The notes below the pieces were generated by a model. The model worked only from the letters and a program-made list of their open reading frames with translations, did no database searches and was not told the origin of the DNA. Source: Pukyongia sp. (lineage in GTDB: Bacteria; Bacteroidota; Bacteroidia; Flavobacteriales; Flavobacteriaceae). From it: a stretch of DNA of 64,000 bases. The translations under genes and the position numbers were made by a program. This document shows positions 44,415 to 54,301 of the stretch, piece after piece. Position 1 is the stretch's first letter, and each line of letters starts with the position of its first letter. The stretch is taken from contig JASBSY010000017.1 of NCBI GenBank assembly GCA_030148705.1, positions 83,352-147,351 of the forward strand, given 5' to 3'.

Positions 44415-45578
44415 TTAGAGTCGGACTTTTACTTTTGCTGTCAATTCCTTCGCGCGGGCAGTAACGTCTTCAACATTCGTTCCTGGTGCATCGTAGGTTA
44501 GCACAACGCCCATTCGTCTGTTAGGCCTTGAAGAGGGTTTGCCAAAGATTCTGAAATCGCTTTTTGGGGCAGCTGCAATAACATCAATGCCGTCATACGT
44601 TGGATTATGAGAATGCCCCTCAGAAAGGATAACCGCCGAGGCGCCTGTTCTTTCCAGGGTTATTTCGGGGATGGGCAATCCAAGCACAGCCCTTAAGTGA
44701 AGTTCGAATTCGTTGAAATTTTGGGTATTGGCAAGGGTAACCATCCCTGTATCATGCGGCCTTGGGGATAATTCAGAAAAATAAACCCCATCGTCAGCAA
44801 TAAAGAATTCCACACCCCATAGACCTGCACCCTGTAGGGCAGCAGTGACTTTTTCGGCCATGTCTTTGGCAATGTTCAAATCCTTCTCTGCCATGGGCAT
44901 GGGTTGCCAGCTTTCACGATAATCTCCGTCTTCCTGTCGGTGACCGATAGGAGGACAGAAGAGTGTCTTACCATTTTTTTGAGTAACGGTAAGCAAGGTA
45001 ATCTCGTAATTGAAATCTATAAACCCCTCAACGATGACTTCGGCAACATCGCCTCTGGATCCTTCCTGAGAATAGCTCCAGGCCCTGCTAACCTCTTCGG
45101 GTTTTGTTATCGTAGATTGTCCTTTCCCACTGGAGGACATAAGCGGTTTCACCACGCAGGGAATCCCTATTTCGGAAACAGCCTGCTCTAGTTCCTCTGC
45201 TGAAGTCGCATAGCGATAGGCTGCGGTCTTAATATTGAGTTCTTTGGCCGCCAGATCCCTGATCGCCTTTCTGTTCATTGTGTAATTGGCTGCCCTTGCT
45301 GAAGGAACAACGGTAAATCCTTTGGCCTCGTAGTCGTAAAATCGTTCGGTGCGAATGGCTTCAATCTCGGGAACGATATAATCGGGTTGATGGGAGGCGA
45401 CTATGGCGTCGAGGGCATCGCCATCAAGCATATTGATCACCTCGAAGGCATCGGCCACATGCATGGCCGGAGCATTGGGATAGCTGTCAACGGCTACCAC
45501 GGTCTGTCCTATTCGTTGTGCAGCAATTACAAACTCCTTGCCTAATTCACCGGAACCGAGAAGCATGATTTTTGCCAT
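44415..45578 (-). CDS. purT: Formate-dependent phosphoribosylglycinamide formyltransferase PurT
   Basis: ATP-grasp enzyme that makes N-formyl-GAR from GAR, formate and ATP in purine synthesis, independent of formyl-folate. The 387-residue product has the N-terminal [17 protein letters not shown], the ATP-grasp core [15 protein letters not shown] and [27 protein letters not shown]. It starts nine bases after the aminotransferase gene and is likely the last gene of a desaturase-aminotransferase-purT operon. The end lies two bases from the convergent trkH stop. Confidence 0.97.
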   Translation of the reverse strand: MAKIMLLGSGELGKEFVIAAQRIGQTVVAVDSYPNAPAMHVADAFEVINMLDGDALDAIVASHQPDYIVPEIEAIRTERFYDYEAKGFTVVPSARAANYTMNRKAIRDLAAKELNIKTAAYRYATSAEELEQAVSEIGIPCVVKPLMSSSGKGQSTITKPEEVSRAWSYSQEGSRGDVAEVIVEGFIDFNYEITLLTVTQKNGKTLFCPPIGHRQEDGDYRESWQPMPMAEKDLNIAKDMAEKVTAALQGAGLWGVEFFIADDGVYFSELSPRPHDTGMVTLANTQNFNEFELHLRAVLGLPIPEITLERTGASAVILSEGHSHNPTYDGIDVIAAAPKSDFRIFGKPSSRPNRRMGVVLTYDAPGTNVEDVTARAKELTAKVKVRL

Positions 45579-45586
45579 TGTACAGT

Positions 45587-46777
45587 CTAATTTGTGAGAA
45601 CTTCCTTAATTCTTTGCATTGCTTCGGTGATTTCAGCTTCAGAAGCTGCATAAGAAATTCGTATGCAGTTCGGACTACCAAAGGCTTCCCCGGTTACAGT
45701 TGCAACATTGGCTTCGGATAAAAGAAAGAGGGCGAAGTCTGATGCGGTCTTAATCGCTGTTCCTCGGATGGTTTTGCCGAAGTAATGCGAAATATCCGGA
45801 AAAACATAAAAAGCCCCTTCCGGTTCATTACAGCTAAATCCCGGGATTTGCGCCAGGAGGTCGAGGGTAAGTTTTCTCCTGTGCCTGAACGCGTCGATCA
45901 TATACTGTATCCTGCTGGGCGGATTTTCGAGTGCGGCAATTGTAGCGCGCTGGGCGATACAATTAGCTCCGCTGGTTACCTGTCCCTGCATTTTATTACA
46001 AGCCCTGGCAATATATTCCGGGCCTCCTATATAGCCAATTCTCCAACCGGTCATCGAATAGGCTTTGGAAACCCCGTTCACTGTGACGGTGCGATCGTAC
46101 ATATCGTCGAACTGGGCCATCGAAGCATGATTTCCCGTAAAATTAATGTGCTCGTAAATCTCATCGCTAACCACGATGATCTGAGGGTGTTTTACAAGTA
46201 CGTCGGCAAGAGCTCTTAGTTCGTCTCGGCTGTAAACCGAGCCACTCGGATTACAGGGCGAACTGTAAACAAGCATCTTTGAACGCGGAGTGATTGCAGC
46301 TTGCAGGGCCTCGGGAGTTATTTTAAAATCGTTTTCCAGAGTGCTGGGAATTTCTACAGGCACGCCCCCGGCCACTTTGGATATATCTGCATAGCTCACC
46401 CAGTAGGGAGCAGGCAGCAACACCTCGTCTCCTTCATTGAGCAATACCTGTGCGAGATTAGCAAGCGACTGCTTGGCACCTGTGGAGACCACGATCTGCT
46501 GAGGTGCGTAATTTAGATTATTGTCTCTTTTAAATTTTGTGATTATGGCTTGTTTAAGTTCGCCATACCCATCTACCGGTGTGTATGAGTGATAATCCTC
46601 CTCAATCGCGCGGATTGCAGCTTCCTTTACAAATTCAGGGATGGTGAAATCCGGCTCGCCCAAACTTAATCCGATGATATCTTTCCCTGCCTCCTTTAAT
46701 TCCCTGGCTTTTGCTGCCATGGCAAGTGTGGCTGAGGTAGCCATGTTGTTTACTCGGTCTGAAAGTTTCGGATTCAT
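45587..46777 (-). CDS. Pyridoxal-phosphate aminotransferase, aspartate type (class I, subgroup Ib)
   Basis: A 396-residue PLP enzyme of the type that transfers the amino group of aspartate to 2-oxoglutarate. Visible motifs include [25 protein letters not shown], the PLP-stacking [25 protein letters not shown], the DEIYEHI aspartate and the Schiff-base lysine in [27 protein letters not shown] and CIRISYA supply the C-terminal substrate-binding region with its arginine. Some relatives prefer aromatic or glutamate donors, so specificity is probable rather than certain. It begins directly after the desaturase stop. Confidence 0.93.
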   Translation of the reverse strand: MNPKLSDRVNNMATSATLAMAAKARELKEAGKDIIGLSLGEPDFTIPEFVKEAAIRAIEEDYHSYTPVDGYGELKQAIITKFKRDNNLNYAPQQIVVSTGAKQSLANLAQVLLNEGDEVLLPAPYWVSYADISKVAGGVPVEIPSTLENDFKITPEALQAAITPRSKMLVYSSPCNPSGSVYSRDELRALADVLVKHPQIIVVSDEIYEHINFTGNHASMAQFDDMYDRTVTVNGVSKAYSMTGWRIGYIGGPEYIARACNKMQGQVTSGANCIAQRATIAALENPPSRIQYMIDAFRHRRKLTLDLLAQIPGFSCNEPEGAFYVFPDISHYFGKTIRGTAIKTASDFALFLLSEANVATVTGEAFGSPNCIRISYAASEAEITEAMQRIKEVLTN

Positions 46778-47881
46778 TTATGAGGTAGTCAATGCGGGTT
46801 TTGCACCCATCTCCTTTAGGTGTTTAAAATGTGCTATTATGGCTGCTCGGGTGGTTTTGTATTCATTATAAGGAAGGTTGAACTCCCGGGCAGTATTTTT
46901 TACGATTTGAGATATTTTGGTGTAGTGAATATGGCTGATATGCGGGAAAATATGATGCTCAACCTGGTGGTTAAGTCCTCCCGTAAACCAGTTCATTATC
47001 CTGTTTTTTGTTGAAAAATTCACAGTGGTGAACAGCTGGTGGATAGCCCAGGTGTTTTTCATGGTACCTGAAGGGTCCGGTAAAACCATATTGGCATCTT
47101 CTACCACATGCGCTAATTGGAATACAACACTCAGGATGAGTCCCGCCACATAGTGCATGATAAGGAAACCTATGAGGATCTTCCACCAGGCAATATTAAA
47201 GAACAGGATTGGAATCAGTATCCAAATAGCAGCATAGATTAATTTTGTGATTATGAGCACACTCCACTGTTTTGCTGGGGAAGGCAGTTTTCCATAAGAA
47301 AGCTTCTGTGATAAATATCGTTTTGTCTGCAGGAAGTCGGCTGTCAGCACCCAATTCAGGGTGAGCAGTCCATAGAAGAACAGGCTGTAGAAATGCTGGA
47401 AACGGTGAAGTTTTCTCCATTTGGCATGCTCCGAAAATCGCAATATCCTTCCGGCGTCCAGGTCTTCGTCATGACCGTGAATGTTCGTATAGGTGTGGTG
47501 AAGAACGTTGTGCTGGACCTGCCAGTTGTAAACATTACCTGCCAGTATGTACATGCTGCCCCCCATTATCTTATTGATCCATTTCTTGGATGAATAGGCA
47601 TCGTGATTGGCATCGTGCATTACATTCATCCCAACCCCTGCCATCCCAACACCCATCAGGATGGTAAGTAACAACTGAGCCCACCAGGGAAAGTCGAGCG
47701 TAAGGAATAAAAAATATGGGGTTAGGTAAAGGGAAAACATGACTACTGTCTTCAGGTGCAGTTTCCAGTTTCCATTCCTTGAAAGATTGTTTTCCTTGAA
47801 ATAGGAATTTACTCTGGAATTCAATGTCTTAAAAAAACGGGCCGAATCTACGCGGGAAAATTTAATATGAGGAGTATTCAC
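46778..47881 (-). CDS. Membrane fatty acid desaturase (acyl-lipid/acyl-CoA type)
   Basis: Diiron membrane desaturase introducing a double bond into acyl chains. The three histidine boxes are HDANHDAY, HNVLHHTYTN and HQVEHHIFPH (the QxxHH form typical of front-end or linoleoyl-type enzymes), with four hydrophobic segments between. The open frame runs upstream to 47980, but a TATTTTTG promoter at 47933-47926 lies inside it. The GTG at 47881 gives MNTPHIKFSRVDSARFF, like relatives I recall, and 367 residues. No cytochrome b5 domain is fused. It abuts the aminotransferase gene. Membrane-fluidity control is a likely purpose. Confidence 0.9.
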   Translation of the reverse strand: MNTPHIKFSRVDSARFFKTLNSRVNSYFKENNLSRNGNWKLHLKTVVMFSLYLTPYFLFLTLDFPWWAQLLLTILMGVGMAGVGMNVMHDANHDAYSSKKWINKIMGGSMYILAGNVYNWQVQHNVLHHTYTNIHGHDEDLDAGRILRFSEHAKWRKLHRFQHFYSLFFYGLLTLNWVLTADFLQTKRYLSQKLSYGKLPSPAKQWSVLIITKLIYAAIWILIPILFFNIAWWKILIGFLIMHYVAGLILSVVFQLAHVVEDANMVLPDPSGTMKNTWAIHQLFTTVNFSTKNRIMNWFTGGLNHQVEHHIFPHISHIHYTKISQIVKNTAREFNLPYNEYKTTRAAIIAHFKHLKEMGAKPALTTS

Positions 47882-47925
47882 TAGGGTCGCTTTGAATTCA
47901 AAATTATCATTTTGAAAATAAGTAG

Positions 47926-47933
47926 CAAAAATA
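47926..47933 (-). promoter_or_regulatory. -7 element TATTTTTG of the desaturase operon
   Basis: Exact TAnnTTTG on the minus strand; transcription would begin near 47919, about 38 bases ahead of the GTG start. Confidence 0.6.
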
Positions 47934-47988
47934 AGCATTGTAAACTGAAATCGGTCATGTGGTATCCATAATTTTATCAAAGAAATTC

Positions 47989-47996
47989 TAAGTTTG
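47989..47996 (+). promoter_or_regulatory. -7 element TAAGTTTG of rsmG
   Basis: Exact TAnnTTTG, 16 bases ahead of the ATG at 48013, implying a very short leader. The -33 is weak. Confidence 0.6.
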
Positions 47997-48012
47997 CAGT
48001 TAATAAGTTGAA

Positions 48013-48642
48013 ATGGAGCTAATAAATAAGTATTTTCCCGAACTTTCTGAAACTCAACTGAATCAGTTCAGCGGGCTGATAGATCTGTACCAGGATTGGA
48101 ACCTAAAGATCAATGTTGTGTCCCGAAAAGATATAGATGAATTGTACTTAAGACACGTACTGCACTCGCTGGGAATTGCCAGGGTACAGAACTTCCTTCC
48201 CGATGCGCGTATTCTCGATGTGGGCACAGGGGGAGGATTTCCGGGAATACCGCTTGCAATTCTCTTTCCCGAGGCTAATTTTCACCTGGTGGACAGTATT
48301 GGGAAGAAGATAAGGGTGGTAGAAGAAGTGGCAGCGGAGCTCGAATTGAAGAATGTAACAATTACCAATGCCCGAGTGGAAACCATAGACGGACGTTACG
48401 ATTTTATCGTTAGCCGTGCCGTTGCGCAGATGGAAACTTTCGTCCGCTGGGTAAAGGATAAGGTTGCGAAAAAGAGCAGACATGAACTGAAAAACGGCAT
48501 ACTCTACCTTAAAGGAGGGGATCTTTCTGAAGAACTACAGGCGTTTCCAAAAGCCACAGTTCACCCGCTCTCTGCTTATTTTGAAGAAGCTTTCTACGAT
48601 ACTAAGAGTGTGGTTCACCTTCCACTAAAATACAAGCCATAA
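48013..48642 (+). CDS. rsmG: 16S rRNA (guanine-527-N7) methyltransferase RsmG
   Basis: SAM-dependent enzyme modifying G527 in the 530 loop of 16S rRNA; loss gives low-level streptomycin resistance in many bacteria. The 209-residue product has LYQDWNLKINVVSRKD, HVLHSLGI, the SAM motif LDVGTGGGFPGIPLAI, DSIGKKIRVVEEV and SRAVAQMETFVRW. It is monocistronic, with a shared terminator immediately behind. Confidence 0.97.
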   Translation: MELINKYFPELSETQLNQFSGLIDLYQDWNLKINVVSRKDIDELYLRHVLHSLGIARVQNFLPDARILDVGTGGGFPGIPLAILFPEANFHLVDSIGKKIRVVEEVAAELELKNVTITNARVETIDGRYDFIVSRAVAQMETFVRWVKDKVAKKSRHELKNGILYLKGGDLSEELQAFPKATVHPLSAYFEEAFYDTKSVVHLPLKYKP

Positions 48643-48671
48643 AAAAAGCATCATTTTCATGATGCTTTTTT
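48642..48671. terminator. Bidirectional terminator between rsmG and pruA
   Basis: Thirteen-pair stem: A6 plus GCATCAT at 48642-48654 and ATGATGC plus T6 at 48659-48671, four-base loop. T-runs serve both convergent genes; it begins at the last base of the rsmG stop. Confidence 0.92.
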
Positions 48672-48691
48672 ATGTATTCAGATATTAGAAA

Positions 48692-50320
48692 TTATTCTCC
48701 AAGGAACGGATATCGATAATCCGAAGGACTCACAAAGGTTTCTTTAACCATTCTCGGTGATACCCACCGATAGAGGTTGAGTTTGCTTCCTGCCTTGTCG
48801 TTGGTTCCACTGCCTCTCGCACCGCCAAATGGCTGTTGTCCTACAACAGCTCCTGTTGGCTTGTCGTTGATATAGAAATTCCCTGCGGCGTTCTCCAGGA
48901 TGCGTACTGCCGTTTCGAGGGCGTAACGGTCTTCGCTGAAAACAGCTCCGGTAAGGGCGTATTCACTGGTGTTGTCTACCAGTTTCAAGGTTTTTTCCCA
49001 ATCCTTGTCTTCGTAGACGTAAATGGTAACCACCGGCCCGAAAAGTTCGGTGCACATGGTCACATAGTTAGGGTCTGTGGTAAGGATAACGGTAGGTTCG
49101 ACGAAATACCCCTTGCTTTTGTCATAACCGCCACCCGCAATGATTTTGGCTTTTTTGTCCTTTTTGGCGCCATCGATGAACTTCTTCAGTTTATTGAAAG
49201 AACCCTCGTGAATAACCGCCGTAATAAAATTACTCATATCTTCCGGAGATCCCATTTTAAAAGACTGGATGTCGGCAAGTAATTGTTTTTCTACCCGGTT
49301 CCAAATGCTTTTCGGGATATAACATCTGCTGGCGGCGCTACACTTCTGACCCTGAAACTCGAAAGCTCCGCGGCTGATGGCAGTTGCCACCTGTTTGGGG
49401 TTTGCGGATTTATGAGCAATGATAAAATCTTTTCCGCCGGTTTCACCCACTATTCTGGGGTAGGTCTTATACCTGTGGATGTTTGTTCCGATCTTCTGCC
49501 ATATATCTTTAAACACATTGGTAGAACCCGTAAAGTGGATTCCGCTGAAATCCGGACTGGCCAGAACCGTATCGGTGATCATCACCGGATCGCCAACTAC
49601 CATATTGATAACTCCGGCGGGTACTCCTGCCTCTTTGAAGATGTCCAGGATAACCTTGGCAGAATACATTTGGCTGTCGCTAGGTTTCCAAACAACCACA
49701 TTGCCCATAAGAGCGGCACTGGCCGGAAGGTTTCCGGCGATGGCCGTAAAATTAAATGGTGTAACGGCATAGATGAAGCCTTCAAGCGGACGGTACTCCA
49801 GGCGGTTCCATGCGCCGCTGGTGGATTCGGGTTGCTCCGAATAGATCTCCGTCATAAATTGAACGTTGAATCTCAGGAAATCTATTAGCTCACAGGCAGC
49901 ATCTATCTCGGCCTGGTAAATATTTTTGGACTGTCCCAGCATGGTTGCCGCATTGATCTTTGCGCGGTAAGGCCCTGCGATCAGTTCGGCGGCACGAAGA
50001 AAAATAGCCGCACGTTGTTCCCATGGAGTGGAAGCCCAGCTTTCTCTGGCCTTTAAAGCTGATGAAATAGCATCCTTAACGTGTGTTTTCTTGGCTTTGT
50101 GATAGGTCCCAAGTATATGTTTGTGGTCGTGAGGCGGTACCATATTTCCGGTGTCGCCGGTTTTCACATTTTTTCCGTTGATGTAAAGCGGGACCTCTAC
50201 TTTGCTGTTGTACATTTTCTTGTAGGTGGAGAGCACTTCTTCGCGTTCCTGTGATCCCGGAGCATAGTCCAATACAGGTTCATTTATTGCTATCGGCACT
50301 TCAAAAAATCCTTTTCCCAT
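48692..50320 (-). CDS. pruA: L-glutamate gamma-semialdehyde (1-pyrroline-5-carboxylate) dehydrogenase
   Basis: NAD-dependent aldehyde dehydrogenase that oxidises glutamate semialdehyde to glutamate in proline use. The 542-residue length and the motifs match the stand-alone P5CDH type: GFIYAVTPFNFTAIAGNLP, VGETGGKDFIIAH with the general base Glu, FEFQGQKCSAASRCYIP with the nucleophilic Cys, and TELFGPVVTIYVYED. The proline dehydrogenase half of fused PutA is absent, and no proline dehydrogenase gene is in the window. It has its own promoter and terminator. Confidence 0.96.
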   Translation of the reverse strand: MGKGFFEVPIAINEPVLDYAPGSQEREEVLSTYKKMYNSKVEVPLYINGKNVKTGDTGNMVPPHDHKHILGTYHKAKKTHVKDAISSALKARESWASTPWEQRAAIFLRAAELIAGPYRAKINAATMLGQSKNIYQAEIDAACELIDFLRFNVQFMTEIYSEQPESTSGAWNRLEYRPLEGFIYAVTPFNFTAIAGNLPASAALMGNVVVWKPSDSQMYSAKVILDIFKEAGVPAGVINMVVGDPVMITDTVLASPDFSGIHFTGSTNVFKDIWQKIGTNIHRYKTYPRIVGETGGKDFIIAHKSANPKQVATAISRGAFEFQGQKCSAASRCYIPKSIWNRVEKQLLADIQSFKMGSPEDMSNFITAVIHEGSFNKLKKFIDGAKKDKKAKIIAGGGYDKSKGYFVEPTVILTTDPNYVTMCTELFGPVVTIYVYEDKDWEKTLKLVDNTSEYALTGAVFSEDRYALETAVRILENAAGNFYINDKPTGAVVGQQPFGGARGSGTNDKAGSKLNLYRWVSPRMVKETFVSPSDYRYPFLGE

Positions 50321-50356
50321 GGGTTTCTAAAAATTTTATAGTTTATTTTGAAGTTG

Positions 50357-50364
50357 CAAAGTTA
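50357..50364 (-). promoter_or_regulatory. -7 element TAACTTTG of pruA
   Basis: Exact TAnnTTTG on the minus strand, leader of about 30 bases to the pruA ATG at 50320. Confidence 0.55.
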
Positions 50365-50444
50365 CGCATTTTGTGTGGAGTTTTAAGCGGTTTTCGCTAC
50401 ATTGAAGCAGCGGTTTAATTTATAGTATTCGAAATTGGTCATCG

Positions 50445-51146
50445 ATGTGTACACTCACTTTTTTTCCGACTCATAACAACGGTTTTATTCTTACTTCAAA
50501 CAGGGACGAATCACCCCGGCGTGAAACAAAGCCACCGGATTTTTACATGGAAGAGGGGACTCGTCTTTTGTACCCCAGGGATATGCAGGCAGGGGGAACC
50601 TGGATAGGTATTAGTGAAAAACAAAGAGTAGTATGTTTGTTAAACGGAGGGTTTACAGCTCATGAAAGGGAAGCAGAGTACAGGATGAGCCGCGGAATTA
50701 TTGTAAAGGACTTGTTATTGGCTGAAGATCCTGTACGTGCCATAAATAAGTACGACTTTCATGGAATAGAACCCTTTACTGTGGTTATCCCCGACTGGAA
50801 CTCCTCTCTGAGACTTTTTGAACTGGTCTGGGACGGTAGCGATTCTCATTTCAAGGAAAAACCCCTGGCACCCATGATCTGGTCTTCTTCCTTGCTTTAT
50901 ACAGAGTGGATGAAAAAAAAGAGAGAGCAGTGGTTTTCCGAATTCCTAATGGAAGATCCCAGTCCCTCAGCGGGAAGTTTAATGAAATTTCATTCGAAAA
51001 CCGGGGATGCAGGCAGCGACTACGACCTGATCATGGATAGGGGATTTGTAAAAACCAAGAGCATTACTCAAATAGTATATGCTTCCGAATTGAAAATGCA
51101 ATACATCGATCTGCAGCATAACGGCATCACCACAACGACATTTTGA
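50445..51146 (+). CDS. NRDE (TANGO2-like) family protein
   Basis: A 233-residue cytoplasmic protein with Cys2 immediately after the start (MCTLTFFP), the family motif SNRDESPRRETKPP and PRDMQAGGTWIGISE, then VCLLNGG. These are hallmarks of the TANGO2/NRDE family, whose fold resembles N-terminal-nucleophile hydrolases with Cys2 as the potential nucleophile. Biochemical function is not settled; roles in haem or lipid metabolism have been proposed for eukaryotic members. It converges on apaG, with seven bases between stops. Confidence 0.88.
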   Translation: MCTLTFFPTHNNGFILTSNRDESPRRETKPPDFYMEEGTRLLYPRDMQAGGTWIGISEKQRVVCLLNGGFTAHEREAEYRMSRGIIVKDLLLAEDPVRAINKYDFHGIEPFTVVIPDWNSSLRLFELVWDGSDSHFKEKPLAPMIWSSSLLYTEWMKKKREQWFSEFLMEDPSPSAGSLMKFHSKTGDAGSDYDLIMDRGFVKTKSITQIVYASELKMQYIDLQHNGITTTTF

Positions 51147-51153
51147 AAATTGA

Positions 51154-51540
51154 CTAATTCATCGCGAATTCCGCTCGGAGCTTGAAGGAAGGGATATGGA
51201 CTTTAAACGCCTTCTTCGTATTGAAATTGACCATGGTATAGGATCCATGCATCGCCCCAATCGGGGCCATGAGCATACAACCACTGCTGTAGGTATGACT
51301 TTCCCCGGGCTCCAGTACAGGCTTCATTCCCACCACACCCTGGCCAGAAACCTCCTGGGTGCTGTTTAATGCGTCTTTGATTTCCCAGTATCTCGAAATG
51401 AGTTGTACAGTGTCTCTTCCCGTATTCTCAATGGTTACAGTATATGAAAAGGCATAGGTGGTCCGGTCGTTCTTCCCGATGATTCCTTCGTATCGGGTCG
51501 TAACGGAAATCCTTATCCCTTTTGTTACCTGTTGTACCAT
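51154..51540 (-). CDS. apaG: ApaG protein
   Basis: A 128-residue immunoglobulin-like beta-sandwich protein. Typical stretches are AFSYTVTIENTGRDTVQLISRYWEIKDA, VSGQGVVGMKPVLEPGESHTYSSG and APIGAMHGSYTMV. ApaG has been linked to cobalt/magnesium efflux and diadenosine tetraphosphate phenotypes in enterobacteria, but its molecular role is unknown. It is the last gene of a likely Plug-DUF3667-apaG transcript, four bases after the DUF3667 gene. Confidence 0.94.
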   Translation of the reverse strand: MVQQVTKGIRISVTTRYEGIIGKNDRTTYAFSYTVTIENTGRDTVQLISRYWEIKDALNSTQEVSGQGVVGMKPVLEPGESHTYSSGCMLMAPIGAMHGSYTMVNFNTKKAFKVHIPSFKLRAEFAMN

Positions 51541-51544
51541 TCGA

Positions 51545-52819
51545 TCAATACATGGCCGCTGTTATAGCAAAGAACAGAAGTGCGGCGGTTGTAGCTCCTA
51601 TCCAGAAAATCCAATTTAAAAATATAAATTTTAAAATAGTTATAAGGCGATTTTGCTGATAAAAATTCCTCAGGGCCTTGTAAAAATAAATGGGGCCTAT
51701 CAACATCAGTACAAGGGAGAAGACTATATTGTCGTTTCCGTTGGCAATGATCGAGTCGGGAATAAGACAAATCAAAGCGGCCAGGAATATAAAGCTGAAA
51801 ATGTGGAAGATAAAGATCATATGTTCCATATAAGTGTACTTTTTCTTTGAATAGATCAACCAAAAGAACAATGCGTACACAGGAGTAAAGAAGAAAAGGA
51901 AAAACGGGGTCTTTTCCAGCAGGTATTGCAAAAATTCTCCGGGCTCATTCTCAATTCGTTCAATGGCTTCGTTCTTACTGTACATCCATCTGTTGTAGCC
52001 GTTGTTGATATGCTGCAGGCTGTCGAGTGCCACTATCGGATTCGAAATATCAGTAGCTTTATAAAAATCCCTGTAAAGGTTGAAGCGTTCAAAATTGCGT
52101 TTAAACCATCCCATAGTGTCCAGTGCTTTTTCAGAAATAAGCGTATAAGTTGTATCCCTGGACCCTCTTGCAAATGGCAAGGTATTCGCTGTCCCTATAA
52201 CAGAATCTAAATTGTTCCAATCGATTTCCTCCTCTGCAAGAATAGAATCCAGTTGTTCCTTACTGAAGTTGACATTTTTATCGGTGAGGACCGAATCCAG
52301 TAACAGCAGGTTTTTCTTTTGCTGTGGTTCGAGGTCACTGCTGTTCTCCACGAATGATGTGATCGTGAAATTGTTACCGGACGGGCTAAAACCAAAGGAT
52401 TTTTGTTCGTTTGTAACGCTTTCTTGCAATAGCTGGTTATTGCCGGTAAAAGAAGAGAGAAGCCCCTGAATTATAAAGTAGATTATAGATACACTGAGAA
52501 AAAACCGGAATGGGTTGGCATATTTGAGACGTTGACCGGCCACATAATTTCGGGTAATAACCCCCGGGCGAAACAACAGGTCTTTTAAGGTGAAACGCAG
52601 TCGTGAATCGTAAGTGATGACACTGCCTATGAATTCGCTGAAGAAATCTTTTAATGACAGGCTTTTGGTGGTGTTGATCTGAGAGCAATAAGAACAAAAC
52701 CGGTCGGTGAGTTCAAGCGGATGACCACAATTAAGACATTCTGTTGAACGGTACTTAAATGCTTTCCTGCTATTGGAAGTTACCCGCCCTTCAGATTTTC
52801 CAGCTAACTTTTCGCTCAT
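51545..52819 (-). CDS. DUF3667 membrane protein with zinc-ribbon N-terminus
   Basis: A 424-residue product. Near residue 30 a CxxC...CxxC pair (CLNCGHPLELTDRFCSYCSQ) forms a probable zinc ribbon. This is followed by LKDFFSEFIGSVITYDSRLRFTLKDLLFRPG and YVAGQRLKYANPFRFFLSVSIIYF, the core pattern of DUF3667. A hydrophilic insert (about 130-285) comes next, and then four membrane segments at the C-terminus. The function is unknown. The position behind the T9SS Plug gene may be chance, because the gap is 52 bases and spacing to apaG is four bases. Confidence 0.88.
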   Translation of the reverse strand: MSEKLAGKSEGRVTSNSRKAFKYRSTECLNCGHPLELTDRFCSYCSQINTTKSLSLKDFFSEFIGSVITYDSRLRFTLKDLLFRPGVITRNYVAGQRLKYANPFRFFLSVSIIYFIIQGLLSSFTGNNQLLQESVTNEQKSFGFSPSGNNFTITSFVENSSDLEPQQKKNLLLLDSVLTDKNVNFSKEQLDSILAEEEIDWNNLDSVIGTANTLPFARGSRDTTYTLISEKALDTMGWFKRNFERFNLYRDFYKATDISNPIVALDSLQHINNGYNRWMYSKNEAIERIENEPGEFLQYLLEKTPFFLFFFTPVYALFFWLIYSKKKYTYMEHMIFIFHIFSFIFLAALICLIPDSIIANGNDNIVFSLVLMLIGPIYFYKALRNFYQQNRLITILKFIFLNWIFWIGATTAALLFFAITAAMY

Positions 52820-52871
52820 AGCTCAAAGTTAAAGATTTATCTCATTTGTTCGGAGCAGGAAGGAATTTTCG

Positions 52872-54122
52872 TTAATTATTGGTAATTGTGCTCGAATTTG
52901 CCTGTCCCATACCAATAATCCTGTCGTATCTGGCTCCCAGATCCCGGTAATACACCAAAACGGTATAGTCGTTTTCGGTCTGCCAGAAATTCCCGCTAAT
53001 CGCGCCTTCATCTACCGAGCCGTCCCGATCTACCAGTACGTATTTGTAGTTGTAGAATCCTTGCTTAAACAACCTGGAAACCCTGTATGAAGCTGTATAT
53101 TCATCATATTGCAGATAGGTGGACCCGTCTATCGTCCAGTTGTTGAAGTTACCGTAAATATGCAATTCCTTATCGCCTATGTCTTCAAAATATTGCAACG
53201 CAAAATGAATAACTACGTATTCAGCTTCGATATTCTGGTTTTGCGCATTGATATTACGCACCACAAAGTTGCCGTTTATGTCGGGGTTATATGTATAAGG
53301 CCTGTCCTTTCGCGCGATATCCGTAAAGAGGTAATTTTCGTAAAGGTCGTTGAGGTCTACCTTTCGAACGCCGTTACTCGCCCCTCGAACATCCTTGTTG
53401 TCGAAACTGAGAAATTCATTGCCGCCCCAAAAAGAGGACTCCTTGTCGTAGCGATAAATTAACTCTGTTCCGATGGTGTACTGAGGTTTGAGATCGGTGA
53501 TTGCTGTTTTAAGGTTGCTGTTCTGTAGCACCAAAGTCTTTACGTTTTGCTTGGGATTGATAAGCTGAAGCGTAGGAGAGTTTATTGTAAATTGTACCGA
53601 TTGCTTTTCTTTGATGTATTTCAGATCCCTGGATCGTTTGATATCTACTGCCACACCTACAATATTTTCAATCACCATAAATTTTCGTGAGAATATCAGG
53701 TAGCCGTCATCGTCGAGTATACTAATGAGGTAATTACCACTCTTGGTAATACCACGTGTTTCCCTATTGGGAATACGAAGACTGTAATGAGAAAAGATCT
53801 GCAGGGTATTGAGGGAATTCTCATAGGTTTCAATTCGCACTTCATCAAAACCATTCAGGTATTCGCCTTTGCTCAGGTCGCTGGGAGTCCAGTCGAAATT
53901 AAAGTGTTCAATTACATAGTAATAATCTGCTTCCTCTCCGTTGAGGGCATCGAAAGACAGTTGAAGTCGTTCGCCAAGCCTGATGATGGGCAACTGACTT
54001 TGTGCGGTGATTCCCTTGAACTGTATGGTGCTTATGTATGGAGGTGCGGGTTGCTCTTCAACCTGAGCGGTTCCGAGAAAGGCCACGGTTAATAATAGTG
54101 AAAGCGCGATGGTTTTTTTCAA
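52872..54122 (-). CDS. Type IX secretion system Plug protein (DUF5103)
   Basis: Periplasmic protein that, in the Flavobacterium T9SS structure, closes the SprA translocon pore on its inner side. The frame opens at 54254, but the TTG at 54122 gives a clean signal peptide (MKKTIALSLLLTVAFLGTAQ) and 416 residues; no ATG is available nearby. The family shows as PYISTIQFKGITAQSQLPIIRLGERLQLSFDAL, YYYVIEHFNFDWTPSDLSKGEYLNGF and the C-terminal YNYKYVLVDRDGSVDEGAISGNFWQTENDYTVLVYYRD. With PorT it shows that the organism has a T9SS. The TTG start is an inference; a near-consensus TATCTTTA at 54151-54144 would fit it. Confidence 0.87.
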   Translation of the reverse strand: MKKTIALSLLLTVAFLGTAQVEEQPAPPYISTIQFKGITAQSQLPIIRLGERLQLSFDALNGEEADYYYVIEHFNFDWTPSDLSKGEYLNGFDEVRIETYENSLNTLQIFSHYSLRIPNRETRGITKSGNYLISILDDDGYLIFSRKFMVIENIVGVAVDIKRSRDLKYIKEKQSVQFTINSPTLQLINPKQNVKTLVLQNSNLKTAITDLKPQYTIGTELIYRYDKESSFWGGNEFLSFDNKDVRGASNGVRKVDLNDLYENYLFTDIARKDRPYTYNPDINGNFVVRNINAQNQNIEAEYVVIHFALQYFEDIGDKELHIYGNFNNWTIDGSTYLQYDEYTASYRVSRLFKQGFYNYKYVLVDRDGSVDEGAISGNFWQTENDYTVLVYYRDLGARYDRIIGMGQANSSTITNN

Positions 54123-54219
54123 AATAAAAAGATGTTTAGGGTTTAAAGATAAACAAATTTTGTGCCCTAATTCCGGGCCTTGTTTCTGGGCTTGATATAA
54201 GAAAAAATTTTTCCATTTA

Positions 54220-54251
54220 TTGTGCGAAGCTACTTTTAATTCATAAATTTG
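54220..54251 (+). promoter_or_regulatory. Promoter of the nqr operon
   Basis: TTG at 54220-54222, 21-base spacer, then TAAATTTG at 54244-54251: both parts of the Bacteroidota promoter are exact. Transcription should start near 54258, about 44 bases before nqrA. Confidence 0.75.
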
Positions 54252-54301
54252 CACTCCCGAAATCTGTTCGGGACGAAAAAGAAATTTAACACGACTGTCC
54301 T

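Noticed and set aside
49283..49888. 201-codon open frame opposite pruA
   Set aside because: Antisense to well-conserved dehydrogenase sequence; no independent support.
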